Assembly: GCA_002746415.1 (NCBI GenBank) | Contig: NVXD01000007.1 | Coordinates: 1-64,000 of the forward strand | DNA: 64,000 nt | Direction: 5' to 3' | Origin: Flavobacteriaceae bacterium | GTDB lineage: Bacteria > Bacteroidota > Bacteroidia > Flavobacteriales > Flavobacteriaceae | Part shown: positions 11,721 through 21,233 of the stretch, one piece after another | Layout: each line of letters opens with the position of its first letter | Position numbering within the stretch: the stretch's first letter is position 1 | The notes under the pieces: generated by a model | What the model saw: the letters and a program-made list of their open reading frames with translations, nothing else | Database searches by the model: none | Told to the model about the DNA's origin: nothing | Translations under genes and position numbers: made by a program

Positions 11721-13091
11721 TCAATTCATTGAATTGATAATAGCTATAATATCGTTCTTCTTCGTATCCGGATTAATAAAACAAAACCTTGCCACAGTTT
11801 CATACGTTTTTCCATTTCTCCACTTCGTAGGAGTTACCAATGCAAAACCTGCTTTGTGGTTTTTGTAGGTCCAATCTGTATAGTCCTGCGGCTCCCAATT
11901 TTTTCTTCTAAACAATACACAAGACAAGCTCGGCGCTCTCACTAATTCTACATTTGGTGATTGCGTAATAATTTCACCTGCTAGTTGCGCCAGTTTAATC
12001 CCTTCTTCAACTGCCCACTTATATTTATCGGTACCATGCATGGCCAATGAAAACCATAGTGGCAAGCCCCTGACTCTTCTTGTCAGCTGTATTTGATAAT
12101 CAGACGGATTAAAACCTATGGCGCCCTCGTCTTTAAAAATATCCAAATAAGACCCTTCTTGGGAATGTGCTTCTTTTGCCAGTTCAGGATTTTTATAAAT
12201 AATTGCCCCGCAGTCATAAGGGGAAAACAACCATTTATGAGGGTCAATGGTAATGCTGTCTGCCTTTTCTATTCCATTAAAAAGATGTCTAACGGAATCA
12301 GCGGCCAAAGCACCACCTCCATAGGCAGCATCTACATGAAACCAAAGGTTTTCATTTTCACACACTGTGGCTATCCCATCTAAGTCATCTATAATACCCG
12401 CATTTGTGGTTCCTCCAGTTGCAACAACCGCAAACAATCTTTTCCTTTTTTCATCTGATAAGGCGTCCATTGCCTTTACTAAGTGGTCATGAGTCATTTC
12501 ATTTTCAGAATCCACAAGTATTATATCGGCATCTATAACTTTTGCCATGGCTTTGATTGAGGAATGTGCCCCAACAGAAGTAATGACCAACCCCCTAACT
12601 CCAATATTTTTACTATCCTTTCTCCAGTTTTCACGAGCGGTCACCATGGCCGATAAATTTGCTGCCGTACCACCACTTGTGAATACACCAAAAGCACCTT
12701 TAGGCAACCCAGTCAATGACACCAACCACTTCATGGCTTCATTTTCACAGAAAATACCGCCAGCACCTTCCATCCAATAAGCACCATGAATACTAGAGGC
12801 TGAAGTAACCAAATCGAACATAATGGAGGCTCTTGTAGGTGCAGCGGGGACAAAAGCCAAGTGCCGAGGATGATCTATAGGCACGGTTGCCTTAACCAAC
12901 ACATCCCGGAACAACTGAAAAGCTTTTTCACCACCAATGCCTTCAGAAGTTACCGTTTCTCCAACCAATCTCTTTAATTCTTCTTCCTTTTTTGGCTGGC
13001 CAAGTTCCAGTGAAGTTGCGGTTATTCTATGAATGGCATATTTCATGACATCCAGGGTCATTTCCACCAAATCTATATCTATGTTGTGCAT
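11721..13091 (-). CDS. PLP-dependent group II amino acid decarboxylase
   Basis: The 456-residue protein belongs to the pyridoxal-dependent decarboxylase group that contains aromatic amino acid, glutamate and diaminobutyrate decarboxylases. The PLP lysine is in SITIDPHKWLF, and the substrate/cofactor aspartate is in WFHVDAAYGGGAL. TSGGTAANLSAM is the phosphate-binding region. Substrate cannot be assigned from sequence; aspartate or an aromatic amino acid are both possible. The ATG at 13089-13091 is chosen because residues encoded upstream are hydrophobic noise. It is divergent from a flavin-binding split-barrel gene. Confidence 0.88.
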   Translation of the reverse strand: MHNIDIDLVEMTLDVMKYAIHRITATSLELGQPKKEEELKRLVGETVTSEGIGGEKAFQLFRDVLVKATVPIDHPRHLAFVPAAPTRASIMFDLVTSASSIHGAYWMEGAGGIFCENEAMKWLVSLTGLPKGAFGVFTSGGTAANLSAMVTARENWRKDSKNIGVRGLVITSVGAHSSIKAMAKVIDADIILVDSENEMTHDHLVKAMDALSDEKRKRLFAVVATGGTTNAGIIDDLDGIATVCENENLWFHVDAAYGGGALAADSVRHLFNGIEKADSITIDPHKWLFSPYDCGAIIYKNPELAKEAHSQEGSYLDIFKDEGAIGFNPSDYQIQLTRRVRGLPLWFSLAMHGTDKYKWAVEEGIKLAQLAGEIITQSPNVELVRAPSLSCVLFRRKNWEPQDYTDWTYKNHKAGFALVTPTKWRNGKTYETVARFCFINPDTKKNDIIAIINSMN

Positions 13092-13377
13092 GCTGAAAAT
13101 TTGTTTTTGTAAAGGTAGGGTTTTGAAGAATTTTAATTTAAAACAGAAATAAGTTAAAAGATGTCTTTCATATAATTTCAACAAAAAAGCTCGGTAACCA
13201 CCCCGAGCTTTTTAAATCAAAATCAAAAACCAACCTAAACACTTTACTTATTATGTATATTTTTTTATAAAAGTTATTTCCTTTTTCATAGCAACTTTCA
13301 TATATAAAACAACCAACTCCTAAAATACCCTACCTAGATTTTATATTTTTTTTACCTTTATGTATATTTATATAATA
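13092..13377. other. Divergent intergenic region
   Basis: This 286-base gap between two divergent genes holds the terminator-like hairpin at 13185-13214 and very AT-rich DNA on the plus-strand side. No open frame looks coding. Confidence 0.4.
13185..13214. terminator. Terminator-like hairpin with no upstream gene
   Basis: The stem AAAAGCTCGG/CCGAGCTTTT is flanked by A and T runs on both strands, so it reads as an intrinsic terminator in either direction. Both neighbouring genes point away from it. It may end a short unannotated RNA or act as an attenuator for the decarboxylase gene. Confidence 0.6.
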
Positions 13378-13923
13378 ATGACAACTACCTTTTTTAACGA
13401 AATAAAGCAAGAACTACAAGCTGGAGTTGACCAAAAAAAACATCCTTTTGGTTTTTTTACCTTAGGCACAGTGGGCTTGGATCGTCTTGCCCGGTTAAGA
13501 ATGGTAATGCTTAGGGCAGTAGGTGATGATTTGCAATTGGTCTTTTATTCTGACAAAAGAGCTAAAAAAGTAACCCATATTAAAGAAAACAATAAAGTAA
13601 GCCTCCTTTTTTACCATCCTGAAAAATTTATACAGCTAAAAATTGAGGGTATTGCCACTATTCATTCAAACTTTGAGGGTAAACATACCCTATGGAACAT
13701 ATTAGCTGAAGATGCCAAAAAAAATTATTCCACGAGCTTAGCTCCTGGCAGCACAATAAAAGCACCTGAAAATATAAAATATCTGGACGATGATAATCAT
13801 TTTTGCCAAATAAAGGTAGAGCCCTTTAAAATCGAATATTTAAAAATACAAAGCCCCAGCCATATTAGAGTTAGGTTTTCAAAAAACAACGATGATTGGG
13901 TAGGAGAATATTTAGTTCCTTAA
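13378..13923 (+). CDS. Pyridoxamine 5'-phosphate oxidase-like FMN-binding split-barrel protein
   Basis: From the ATG at 13378 the product has 181 residues and is cytoplasmic. The pattern RLRMVMLRAVGDDLQLVFYS, then RAKKVTHIKENNKVSLLFYH, is the FMN-binding split-barrel fold of the PNPOx/Alr4036 type. It is shorter than catalytic PdxH and lacks its typical C-terminal signature, so oxidation of pyridoxamine phosphate is not shown. The family name rests on fold-level similarity. An earlier ATG at 13360 would add six hydrophobic residues and is less likely. Confidence 0.8.
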   Translation: MTTTFFNEIKQELQAGVDQKKHPFGFFTLGTVGLDRLARLRMVMLRAVGDDLQLVFYSDKRAKKVTHIKENNKVSLLFYHPEKFIQLKIEGIATIHSNFEGKHTLWNILAEDAKKNYSTSLAPGSTIKAPENIKYLDDDNHFCQIKVEPFKIEYLKIQSPSHIRVRFSKNNDDWVGEYLVP

Positions 13924-13944
13924 ATAAGCAAAGAACAGACGTTC

Positions 13945-14103
13945 TTAATCTTTTCCGAAATTTTGAATACTATCAACTTTGTAATTATCAGCTACCGGTT
14001 TTTCATCTTTAAAAACAAATACCGTATTCACTGAATCTAATTTCCCTTGTGGCAAACTAAAGTCATCCAAAGAAAATACTTCTTTTTCAGGGTGATTTTT
14101 CAA
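13945..14103 (-). CDS. Possible 52-codon gene or gene remnant behind bshC
   Basis: On the minus strand, in frame with bshC and 12 bases past its stop, a reading frame from TTG at 14101-14103 encodes about 52 residues ending VDSIQNFGKD. Internal sequence (VFSLDDFSLPQGKLDSVNT) has a protein-like residue mix and no rare-codon cluster. There is no ATG, and a run of nine T lies just upstream. It could be a small real gene started at TTG, or the tail of a decayed gene. I do not recognise its family. Confidence 0.35.
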   Translation of the reverse strand: MKNHPEKEVFSLDDFSLPQGKLDSVNTVFVFKDEKPVADNYKVDSIQNFGKD

Positions 14104-14115
14104 AAAAAAAGATAA

Positions 14116-15720
14116 TTATGACATCTTCAAGATACAGAATTTTCCATTTAAAGGACGCAAAGCACCCATTAATCTTGGAATAAGTGTATCACCATACTCC
14201 AAATAAAGTTCAGAAAAATTTAGTTGCCGTTCTTGTAAGGATTGATTAGGAAAAAGCTCATTCTGTATATCGGTCATGCGAACCACATGATCTTTTAATT
14301 TTTGCTTCTGAGCTTTAAGTAATCGCTTTTCCAAAACGTTCAAACCCTTTATTTGCTTTAATTCCTGTGCCTGTACCGCTCCTAAAAAGGATTTATCTGT
14401 TTGTTGGGCCAATTCATACAATTCCTTGAACTGCTGCTGCAAATGCTTCTTCTGGGTCGAAAAATCAATGTCAATATTAGATATTTCGCGGATTTTTTTA
14501 TTGATAAAACTACTTTGTTTTAAGAAAATATCCTCGAGGGATAAATTCAATTTTTTAAGCTTATCACTTTGTTTTTCTGTTATGACCAAAGCGGAATTAC
14601 GCACCAACAACATTGGGAAAGGAACATTCATTGTTTCAAAAGAAGATTTCAGCTCCAGCCAATAGGCAATTTCGCCACCACCGCCAATATAACATAGATT
14701 GGGTAAAATTACTTCTTGGTATAAAGGACGGGCGATTACGTTGGGAGAAAATCGTTCTGGATGAACTTCCATTTCTTTTTCCAGCGTTTCCTTGGAAAAT
14801 TCTAAATCCGTATCATTTACATAATACCTTCCTTCCTTCTCAATAATTCTTTCCCGAACACCATCTGCCAAATAAAAATAATTGATTTCCCTTGGATTTA
14901 CTTGTATTCCATAACTCTTGGACACATTTTCCAAGTGCGAAATAGTTTCGGTCACCTTATTAAAGGAAGTGCTTTTAAAGATATCTTTCTTGATAAATGG
15001 TACCAATACTTTTTTTAAGTCACGGTCATCCCCATCAATTATGACCAAACCATATGCTCCAAAAAGCTTGTTGGCGAGAAATTTAGTAGCATCTGTCAAG
15101 TTATCATGCTCCAAATAGGCTTCAGTAAACCATTCTTTTAAGGTTGTTGCATTCGCATTATCCTCTATTTCTTGGGAAAAAGCATTAAACACTTCATCTA
15201 AACCTTCCGTATGAATATTTCCTACAGCTCCAGAAGTCTCTTTATTCCATTGCAGTTTTTTTCCCTTAAAATTGAAGTAGTTGATTTCATCAAAATCATG
15301 GTCTTCTGTAGCCATCCAATAAATAGGCACAAAATTGTACTTTGGATAGGCTTCTTGCAGCTCTTTCGTTAAATTGATGGTAGATATAATCTTATATAAA
15401 AAATACAATGGCCCTGTAAACAGATTTAGCTGATGCCCCGTGACCACTGTAAATGTCGTATCCTTCTTTAAAAGTGATATATTAGATAAAGTGTCTACGG
15501 AAGCATCAATCCCTTTATACTGTACTAAGAGAGATTTGTTTAGCACATCTCTATTGGCAATTGAAAAATTTTGCTGCTTTTCCTTAATTTGTTCTTTAAA
15601 ATTTTCCAGAGAAGGAAATCTGTTATAAAAGGGCCCTAAACCTTTCTTTTCATCAATATAATCACAGATTAATTGTGAAAAATAACCAGTAGTTTTAAAC
15701 GGTATACAGTCAACTTCCAT
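14116..15720 (-). CDS. bshC: Bacillithiol biosynthesis cysteine-adding enzyme BshC
   Basis: The 534-residue cytoplasmic protein attaches cysteine to glucosaminyl-malate, the final step of bacillithiol synthesis. Family motifs include FTVVTGHQLNLFTGPLYFLYKI, split here as VVTGHQLNLFTGPL, then PIYWMATEDHDFDEI and the NLCYIGGGGEIAYWLELK segment. A coiled-coil stretch lies at about 400-470. Length agrees with characterised BshC proteins (about 540 residues). Its presence implies that this organism uses bacillithiol as a low-molecular-weight thiol. Confidence 0.95.
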   Translation of the reverse strand: MEVDCIPFKTTGYFSQLICDYIDEKKGLGPFYNRFPSLENFKEQIKEKQQNFSIANRDVLNKSLLVQYKGIDASVDTLSNISLLKKDTTFTVVTGHQLNLFTGPLYFLYKIISTINLTKELQEAYPKYNFVPIYWMATEDHDFDEINYFNFKGKKLQWNKETSGAVGNIHTEGLDEVFNAFSQEIEDNANATTLKEWFTEAYLEHDNLTDATKFLANKLFGAYGLVIIDGDDRDLKKVLVPFIKKDIFKSTSFNKVTETISHLENVSKSYGIQVNPREINYFYLADGVRERIIEKEGRYYVNDTDLEFSKETLEKEMEVHPERFSPNVIARPLYQEVILPNLCYIGGGGEIAYWLELKSSFETMNVPFPMLLVRNSALVITEKQSDKLKKLNLSLEDIFLKQSSFINKKIREISNIDIDFSTQKKHLQQQFKELYELAQQTDKSFLGAVQAQELKQIKGLNVLEKRLLKAQKQKLKDHVVRMTDIQNELFPNQSLQERQLNFSELYLEYGDTLIPRLMGALRPLNGKFCILKMS

Positions 15721-15884
15721 AGAAAATTTTAAAATCCGAGTAAAGATAAAATACTTAGAATTTTCAATTCCTAAAAATAAGTTAATTACAACTAAACAAA
15801 GAATCTTATTCCTAGAACCCTTTTTTTTTACTAATCAATTAATTATAGTTATTTTGGTTGTCCATTAAAGATTAAAACCAATAT

Positions 15885-18338
15885 ATGAAGCATTTAGTAC
15901 GCTCTCTTATTTTCTTATTTACCATTATTGGAATCTCACAAGAAATTAAATCTCCTTCAGAATTTTTGGGTTATGAATTAGGAACCCAATTTACGCGACA
16001 TCATGAGGTGGTAGATTATTATGAATACCTTGCTAAAACTTCTGCTGATAGAGTACAATTGGTTGAATATGGTAAAACCAATGAACGTAGACCCTTACTA
16101 TTGGCTTATGTGTCTTCTGCCTCTAATATGCAAAACTTGGAATCCATTCGTGAGGAACATTTAAAAAGCACTACTGGGGAAAGCAATGCATCCAAAGCTA
16201 TAGTGTGGTTAAGCTATAATGTCCATGGCAATGAAAGCGTAAGTACAGAGGCTTCCATGAAGACCATTTATGAATTATTAACCAATAAATCCAGTTATCT
16301 GGAAAACACAATTGTCATTATAGACCCATGTATAAACCCTGATGGACGTGATCGTTATGTAAATTGGTACAATCAATATAAAAACACCCCAAACAATGTA
16401 GACCCAAACAGTAAGGAGCATGTTGAAGGTTGGTTAAACGGGCGTAGCAATCATTATATGTTTGACCTTAACCGCGATTGGGCATGGTTGACCCAAGTTG
16501 AAAGTGAACAACGTCTAAAAGTGTATAATAAATGGTTGCCTCATGTACATGTAGATTTTCATGAACAAGGCGTAAATAGTCCTTATTACTTTGCCCCTGC
16601 TGCAGAACCTTTTCATGAAGTGATTACGGATTTTCAAAGAGATTTTCAAGTAACCATTGGAAAAAATCATGCAAAATATTTTGATGCCAATGGGTGGCTT
16701 TATTTTACCAAAGAGGTTTTTGACCTATTCTATCCTAGTTATGGAGATACCTACCCCACATACAATGGTGCCATTGGTATGACTTACGAGCAAGGTGGCA
16801 GTGGTAGGGCCGGATTAGGGATTATAACGCGCATTGGAGATACTTTGACCCTTAAAGACCGAATTGCACATCATTTTACAACAGGTATTTCTACAGTAGA
16901 GGTATCAGCCAATAATGCTGCTAAATTAAATACTGAGTTCAAAAAATTCTATCAAAACAAAGCATATAAATATAAGAGTTATGTGCTAAATGGCAATAAA
17001 GGCGCAATAAGTACTCTAGAAAATTTATTGAACAAACATGAAATTGATTATGGTAGGGCATCAAATGGAACCGCTAAAGGGTTTCATTATAAAACAGGAA
17101 AAACGGGTTCCATAAGAACCTCTGACAAAACATTGGTGGTGTCCACCAATCAGCCTAAAGGAACTTTAGTAAAGGTATTGTTTGAGCCCCATGCTAAATT
17201 GACTGATTCCCTTACCTATGACATTACAGCTTGGTCACTACCTTATGCCTATGGATTGGATGCGATAGCCTCAGAAAACTTGGTTAATAAGGATGCTTCT
17301 TGGCAAGACAATACTGAGTATGGCATTGTAAAACCTAAAGCTTATGCTCATGTCTCTACATGGAACAGCATGAAGGATGCTCGTTTTTTAGCAGCATTAT
17401 TGCAAGAAAAAATACGGGTACGATATGCCGCAGCTCCATTTGCTATTAAAGGAAGTCAATTTAATAGAGGAAGTTTAATCATTATTAATGGTGACAACCA
17501 AAACAAACATGATTTTCAGAAAAAATTAAATGTAATTGCAAAGAAGCACCGAAAAGAATTGGTGGCTACAACTACTGGTTTTGTGGATTCTGGTAAAGAT
17601 TTTGGTTCCAGTTCAGTACAAATGGTTCCTGAAGCAAAAATTGCTGTACTTTCTGGCGGGCCAACATCTACACTTCGTTTTGGTGAAATCTGGCATTTCT
17701 TTGAACAACAATTACACTATCCACTAGCTGTTTTAAATGCTGATTACATAAAGAGAATAGACCTATCAAAATACAATATATTGATTCTACCTGAAGGAAG
17801 AGGTTATGAGCGTTTTTTTGATGCAAAAACAATGAAAAATGTAAAGGAATGGGTAAATAATGGCGGAAAACTTATTGCCATGGGTAGTGCTATATCTGGT
17901 ATTTCTGGTGAAAAAGGATTTGCTATCAAAGAGAAAAAAATTGAAAAAGATTCCACTGGATCTTTTGTACAGACCTATGAGAAAATTCAACGTGAACAGG
18001 TTAAAGATGCTATTACTGGAGCAATATTCAAAACCAAGGTAGATAACACCCATCCCTTGGCATTTGGGTATGGAAATAATTACCATACCTTGAAGTTAGG
18101 AAATAGCGCTTACAACTACCTTGATAAGGGCACAGTGGTTTATCTTGAGAACAGCACTGTCCCTGTAACAGGTTTTGCGGGTAGCGAGGCTCAGAAAAAA
18201 GTTGAAAACACTTTGATTTTCGGAGTTGAGAATCACGGTCAAGGACAAGTAATCTATATGGTAGACAATCCTTTGTTTAGAGGTTTTTGGGAAAATGGAA
18301 AACTTTTCTTTGCCAATGCTTTGTTTATGGTAAATTAA
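15885..18338 (+). CDS. Secreted M14 family zinc carboxypeptidase
   Basis: The 817-residue protein has a signal peptide (about residues 1-19). The N-terminal catalytic part is of the M14 carboxypeptidase type. The zinc ligands are readable as His and Glu in YNVHGNES (HxxE) and a later His in VHVDFHEQG. FDLNRDWAW is also typical of this subgroup. The middle and C-terminal thirds form an all-beta region plus a class I amidotransferase-like segment (KYNILILPEGRGYERF, NNGGKLIAMGSA). It is probably an envelope or extracellular peptidase for nutrient uptake. It is monocistronic or co-transcribed with the next gene, 13 bases downstream. Confidence 0.9.
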   Translation: MKHLVRSLIFLFTIIGISQEIKSPSEFLGYELGTQFTRHHEVVDYYEYLAKTSADRVQLVEYGKTNERRPLLLAYVSSASNMQNLESIREEHLKSTTGESNASKAIVWLSYNVHGNESVSTEASMKTIYELLTNKSSYLENTIVIIDPCINPDGRDRYVNWYNQYKNTPNNVDPNSKEHVEGWLNGRSNHYMFDLNRDWAWLTQVESEQRLKVYNKWLPHVHVDFHEQGVNSPYYFAPAAEPFHEVITDFQRDFQVTIGKNHAKYFDANGWLYFTKEVFDLFYPSYGDTYPTYNGAIGMTYEQGGSGRAGLGIITRIGDTLTLKDRIAHHFTTGISTVEVSANNAAKLNTEFKKFYQNKAYKYKSYVLNGNKGAISTLENLLNKHEIDYGRASNGTAKGFHYKTGKTGSIRTSDKTLVVSTNQPKGTLVKVLFEPHAKLTDSLTYDITAWSLPYAYGLDAIASENLVNKDASWQDNTEYGIVKPKAYAHVSTWNSMKDARFLAALLQEKIRVRYAAAPFAIKGSQFNRGSLIIINGDNQNKHDFQKKLNVIAKKHRKELVATTTGFVDSGKDFGSSSVQMVPEAKIAVLSGGPTSTLRFGEIWHFFEQQLHYPLAVLNADYIKRIDLSKYNILILPEGRGYERFFDAKTMKNVKEWVNNGGKLIAMGSAISGISGEKGFAIKEKKIEKDSTGSFVQTYEKIQREQVKDAITGAIFKTKVDNTHPLAFGYGNNYHTLKLGNSAYNYLDKGTVVYLENSTVPVTGFAGSEAQKKVENTLIFGVENHGQGQVIYMVDNPLFRGFWENGKLFFANALFMVN

Positions 18339-18351
18339 CTTCTGATTTAGG

Positions 18352-18708
18352 ATGAACATTGAAGAATATAGAACCTATTGTCTTTCTAAAAAAGGAGTAA
18401 CCGAGTCTATTCCGTTTCCAAAATTACCAAATGTCCTTGTTTTTAAAGTAATGGGCAAAATGTTTACAGCTACAGACATCAACACTTTTGCCAGTTTTAG
18501 CATAAAATGTTTCCCAGAAACCATTGAAGAACTAAGGGCGCAATATGATGCATTACAAGAGCCCTCCTATTTTAGCAAAAAACATTGGAGTAGTGTTGTA
18601 ATGGACAATAGTTTGCCCAATAAAATACTTTTCAATTGGTTAGATATTTCTTATGACTTGGTGGTAAAAGGTTTACCAAAAAAGATCAAAGAAGAGCTAT
18701 TAAAATAA
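18352..18708 (+). CDS. MmcQ/YjbR family DNA-binding-fold protein
   Basis: The 118-residue protein has the MmcQ/YjbR fold: an N-terminal LSKKGVTESIPF segment, then VFKVMGKMFTATD, and a C-terminal WLDISYDLVVKGLPKK. The family is described as DNA-binding because of its fold, but the function is not known. It lies 13 bases after the carboxypeptidase gene on the same strand and runs convergent with the alpha/beta hydrolase gene 15 bases away. Confidence 0.85.
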   Translation: MNIEEYRTYCLSKKGVTESIPFPKLPNVLVFKVMGKMFTATDINTFASFSIKCFPETIEELRAQYDALQEPSYFSKKHWSSVVMDNSLPNKILFNWLDISYDLVVKGLPKKIKEELLK

Positions 18709-18723
18709 AAATTAAAGGAAATG

Positions 18724-19536
18724 TTATTTCCACTTCCCATCATAAAATTCATCCAAAACCTTGATCATCATATCCGACCAAATTGATTTTTTATCAAAAA
18801 GCCCAATGGGGTCATGAGCACCTTTAGGTATCACCCATAAATAAGCATTAGGAATTGCTTTATACATAGATACTGGAACATCAATATCAAAATATTCATC
18901 CCTATCCCCATGTATAATCAATGTTGGGCATGTAATTGTAGCTAAATATGGTGCTGTAAAATTCATATCATCAACATTAGTGGCCATATCATTAAACTGC
19001 TTTATCAACATTCTAATTTGCTGCTCACCCCTTGGTTGTAATGGCTCCATAAAACCCTTCCAATATTCATAAGATGCTGCAACTTGACCTGCATTAGCTT
19101 CTACTGTGAAATATGGCGTGCCCCCAATAAATATCATAGAAGAAATTCGAGTAGTATCCATAGTCGCCATATGAATTAAGGTCATGGCTCCAGAGCTATA
19201 CCCAATTGCCTTAAAACGATCTATTTTTAAATGATCCATTAAACCACACATATCATTTGCCGCTAATTTATGCGTAAATACTTCAGAAGGGTTGGTAGAG
19301 TTCCCGTGCCCTCTTAAATCAGGAATAATTAATTTGTACTTTTTAGAAAGGTCATCAATCCAAGCACTCCATAATTTACCACTCACAGCAAATCCATGTA
19401 ACATTAATAATGGTTCTCCTTCACCATGAACCTCATAATATATTTTCACCCCATTAGTATCTACGTAATTGTCGGTTTGCGCATTTGTATTGGAAGCACA
19501 TAGGAATAAAGCTAATAGTAGTATTAATTTCTTCAT
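18724..19536 (-). CDS. Exported alpha/beta hydrolase
   Basis: Translation from the ATG at 19534-19536 gives 270 residues with a signal peptide ending near NTNAQ (about residue 20). The hydrolase fold is clear: oxyanion-side LLMLHGFAVSG, the nucleophile serine in IGYSSGAM (GxSxG type), an acidic residue in IIHGDRDEY, and the catalytic histidine in KGAHDPIG. The substrate is unknown. An upstream TTG at 19545 is an alternative start. The gene is divergent from an AraC-type regulator, whose target it may be. Confidence 0.88.
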   Translation of the reverse strand: MKKLILLLALFLCASNTNAQTDNYVDTNGVKIYYEVHGEGEPLLMLHGFAVSGKLWSAWIDDLSKKYKLIIPDLRGHGNSTNPSEVFTHKLAANDMCGLMDHLKIDRFKAIGYSSGAMTLIHMATMDTTRISSMIFIGGTPYFTVEANAGQVAASYEYWKGFMEPLQPRGEQQIRMLIKQFNDMATNVDDMNFTAPYLATITCPTLIIHGDRDEYFDIDVPVSMYKAIPNAYLWVIPKGAHDPIGLFDKKSIWSDMMIKVLDEFYDGKWK

Positions 19537-19878
19537 GGTAGTCAAAATGTTTTTGGTTGGTTTAGAATTTTATATAAATATGTTTCACAAGTTTCACATT
19601 TAAAAGCCAGGGAAATAACCATATAAACAGGAAAATCAACCAATTACACATAGAAATCACATGAAATTAATAATTATCAAAAAATATGCCCCAGCAATAC
19701 CTTAAGGTTAACTTAAGAAAATCAGTAAAAAATTGTTGGATTAAAATGCTATCGCTTCAATTTTATATGGACCATTTATACAACAAAATGAGCTAATATC
19801 ACAAAGACCAACCAAGAAAGTTGTTGTACTTTGTTGACACTTATTTCCAACAAAAAAATGCGCTAATCGAAACAAAAA
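19537..19878. promoter_or_regulatory. Divergent control region between hydrolase and AraC genes
   Basis: This 342-base stretch contains no coding frame. It has the near-palindrome CTTAAGGTTAACTTAAG at 19701-19717 and a second, looser pair of TTGTTG and CAACAAA near 19821-19857. These are candidate operator sites for the neighbouring AraC regulator. I infer this from position and symmetry only. Confidence 0.4.
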
Positions 19879-20739
19879 ATGATACTAGATTATAAATCCA
19901 TTGATCTCTTTGGAAAAATGGTTTTTGAAAAAGCCATCATAACCCCTCCATTCAAGAAGCTGATTCCGATGAACAACGAAGCTTGCTTCTTATATGTTAT
20001 TGAAGGAGAAAGTAATTCTGTTGCGGAAAATGGTTCCATTAAAATTAAAGCAGAAGATGCTGTTTTAATGAAATGTGGACAGTATTTGGCAAGGGTGGAC
20101 ACCTCTAAATCTGAAAAATATCATGCCCTAGCAGTACATTTTTATCCAGAAGTGCTACAAAAAATATATGAAGACAAACTTCCTAAGTTTTTAACAGAAC
20201 CGGAAGCTTCTTCTATAGGGATAGTGAAATTCATAAGTGATGAATTAATACGAAAATACATAGATAGTGTGCTTTTCTATTTTGAAAACCCAAATCTTGT
20301 CAATGAAGAAATTCTTGTATTAAAAGTAAAAGAAATTATTCTTTTGCTGAACCAAACGCAAAATGCTCCTGTTATAAAACAAATACTTTCTAATCTCTTT
20401 AATCCAACAACATATTCCTTCAGAGAAATAATAGAATCTCACCTCTATACCAATATAACTGTAGCTGATTTAGCCGGGCTAACCAATACAAGTCTCTCCT
20501 CATTTAAAAGAGAGTTTAACAAAGTATACAAGGAGTCCCCTGCCACTTATATTAGAAACAAAAAACTCAAAAAATCACTGAACCTTCTTATGTCTTCAGC
20601 TTTAAGAACTACAGATATTGCCTTCGATTGTGGGTTCTATGATGTCTCCCATTTCTCGAGATCTTTTAAACAAAAATATGGTTCTTCCCCAACCTCGTAT
20701 AAAATGGACCATTTTAGCAAAACTTTGAACCAACCATAA
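19879..20739 (+). CDS. AraC family transcriptional regulator
   Basis: The 286-residue protein has an N-terminal cupin-like sensing half (about 1-150) and a C-terminal double helix-turn-helix (about 185-280). The second includes NITVADLAGLTNTSLSSFKR and IAFDCGFYDVSHFSRSFKQKYG, the hallmark of the AraC/XylS family. It stands next to an exported hydrolase and two lipid/ligand-binding SRPBCC genes, which suggests local control by a small hydrophobic ligand. That link is an inference from position. Confidence 0.92.
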   Translation: MILDYKSIDLFGKMVFEKAIITPPFKKLIPMNNEACFLYVIEGESNSVAENGSIKIKAEDAVLMKCGQYLARVDTSKSEKYHALAVHFYPEVLQKIYEDKLPKFLTEPEASSIGIVKFISDELIRKYIDSVLFYFENPNLVNEEILVLKVKEIILLLNQTQNAPVIKQILSNLFNPTTYSFREIIESHLYTNITVADLAGLTNTSLSSFKREFNKVYKESPATYIRNKKLKKSLNLLMSSALRTTDIAFDCGFYDVSHFSRSFKQKYGSSPTSYKMDHFSKTLNQP

Positions 20740-20801
20740 AACGCCTCCTCTCTTTTTCATAACATCTTTGCAGTAGTATTTAATTAAAAAATGTAAAGAC
20801 T

Positions 20802-21221
20802 ATGAAAACAACACATCAAAAAGTATCAAAAGAAATTAATGCTACACCAGAACAGGCCTGGGATGTAATCGGTGCCGTTGGTGGAGTGGACAAATGGTTC
20901 AGTTCCATTATAAAAACTTGCAGAGTGGAGGGTAGTACCCGTATCTGTGAAACACAGGATGGCTTTCAACTTTTTGAAAACATCTTAGAAGTAAACAATA
21001 GCGCTAAAATTTTTAGGTACAACATTCCAGAACAAGAAATGCTACCCATTGAAAATATAGTTGCCGCTCTAAAAGTAACCACAGCCGATAGTGGCAATGC
21101 AATTATAGAATGGTCTGGTTCTTTTCATTCAACCGATGACAATGCCAACATGGCAAGTGAAGCCTTAAAAGGACTTTGGGGAATGGGAATTGACGGAATA
21201 GAAAATCACATAAACGCTTAA
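20802..21221 (+). CDS. SRPBCC (START/Bet v1-like) family protein
   Basis: This 139-residue cytoplasmic protein belongs to the SRPBCC superfamily with a deep hydrophobic pocket. Helpful segments are EINATPEQAWDVIGAVGGVDKWF and the late IIEWSGSFHSTDD, followed by a long C-terminal helix. It lacks a signal peptide. It is the first of two SRPBCC genes behind the AraC regulator. The family covers many functions, including polyketide cyclases and lipid transfer, so no substrate is proposed. Confidence 0.85.
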   Translation: MKTTHQKVSKEINATPEQAWDVIGAVGGVDKWFSSIIKTCRVEGSTRICETQDGFQLFENILEVNNSAKIFRYNIPEQEMLPIENIVAALKVTTADSGNAIIEWSGSFHSTDDNANMASEALKGLWGMGIDGIENHINA

Positions 21222-21233
21222 AATTAAATACAT

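Noticed and set aside
14101-14110. Homopolymer frameshift of bshC into the trailing frame
   Set aside because: The A9/T9 run lies after the bshC stop, and bshC is already full length, so no frameshift is needed.
19537-19878. CRISPR-like or mobile repeat in the divergent region
   Set aside because: No regularly spaced repeats were found; only short palindromes are present.
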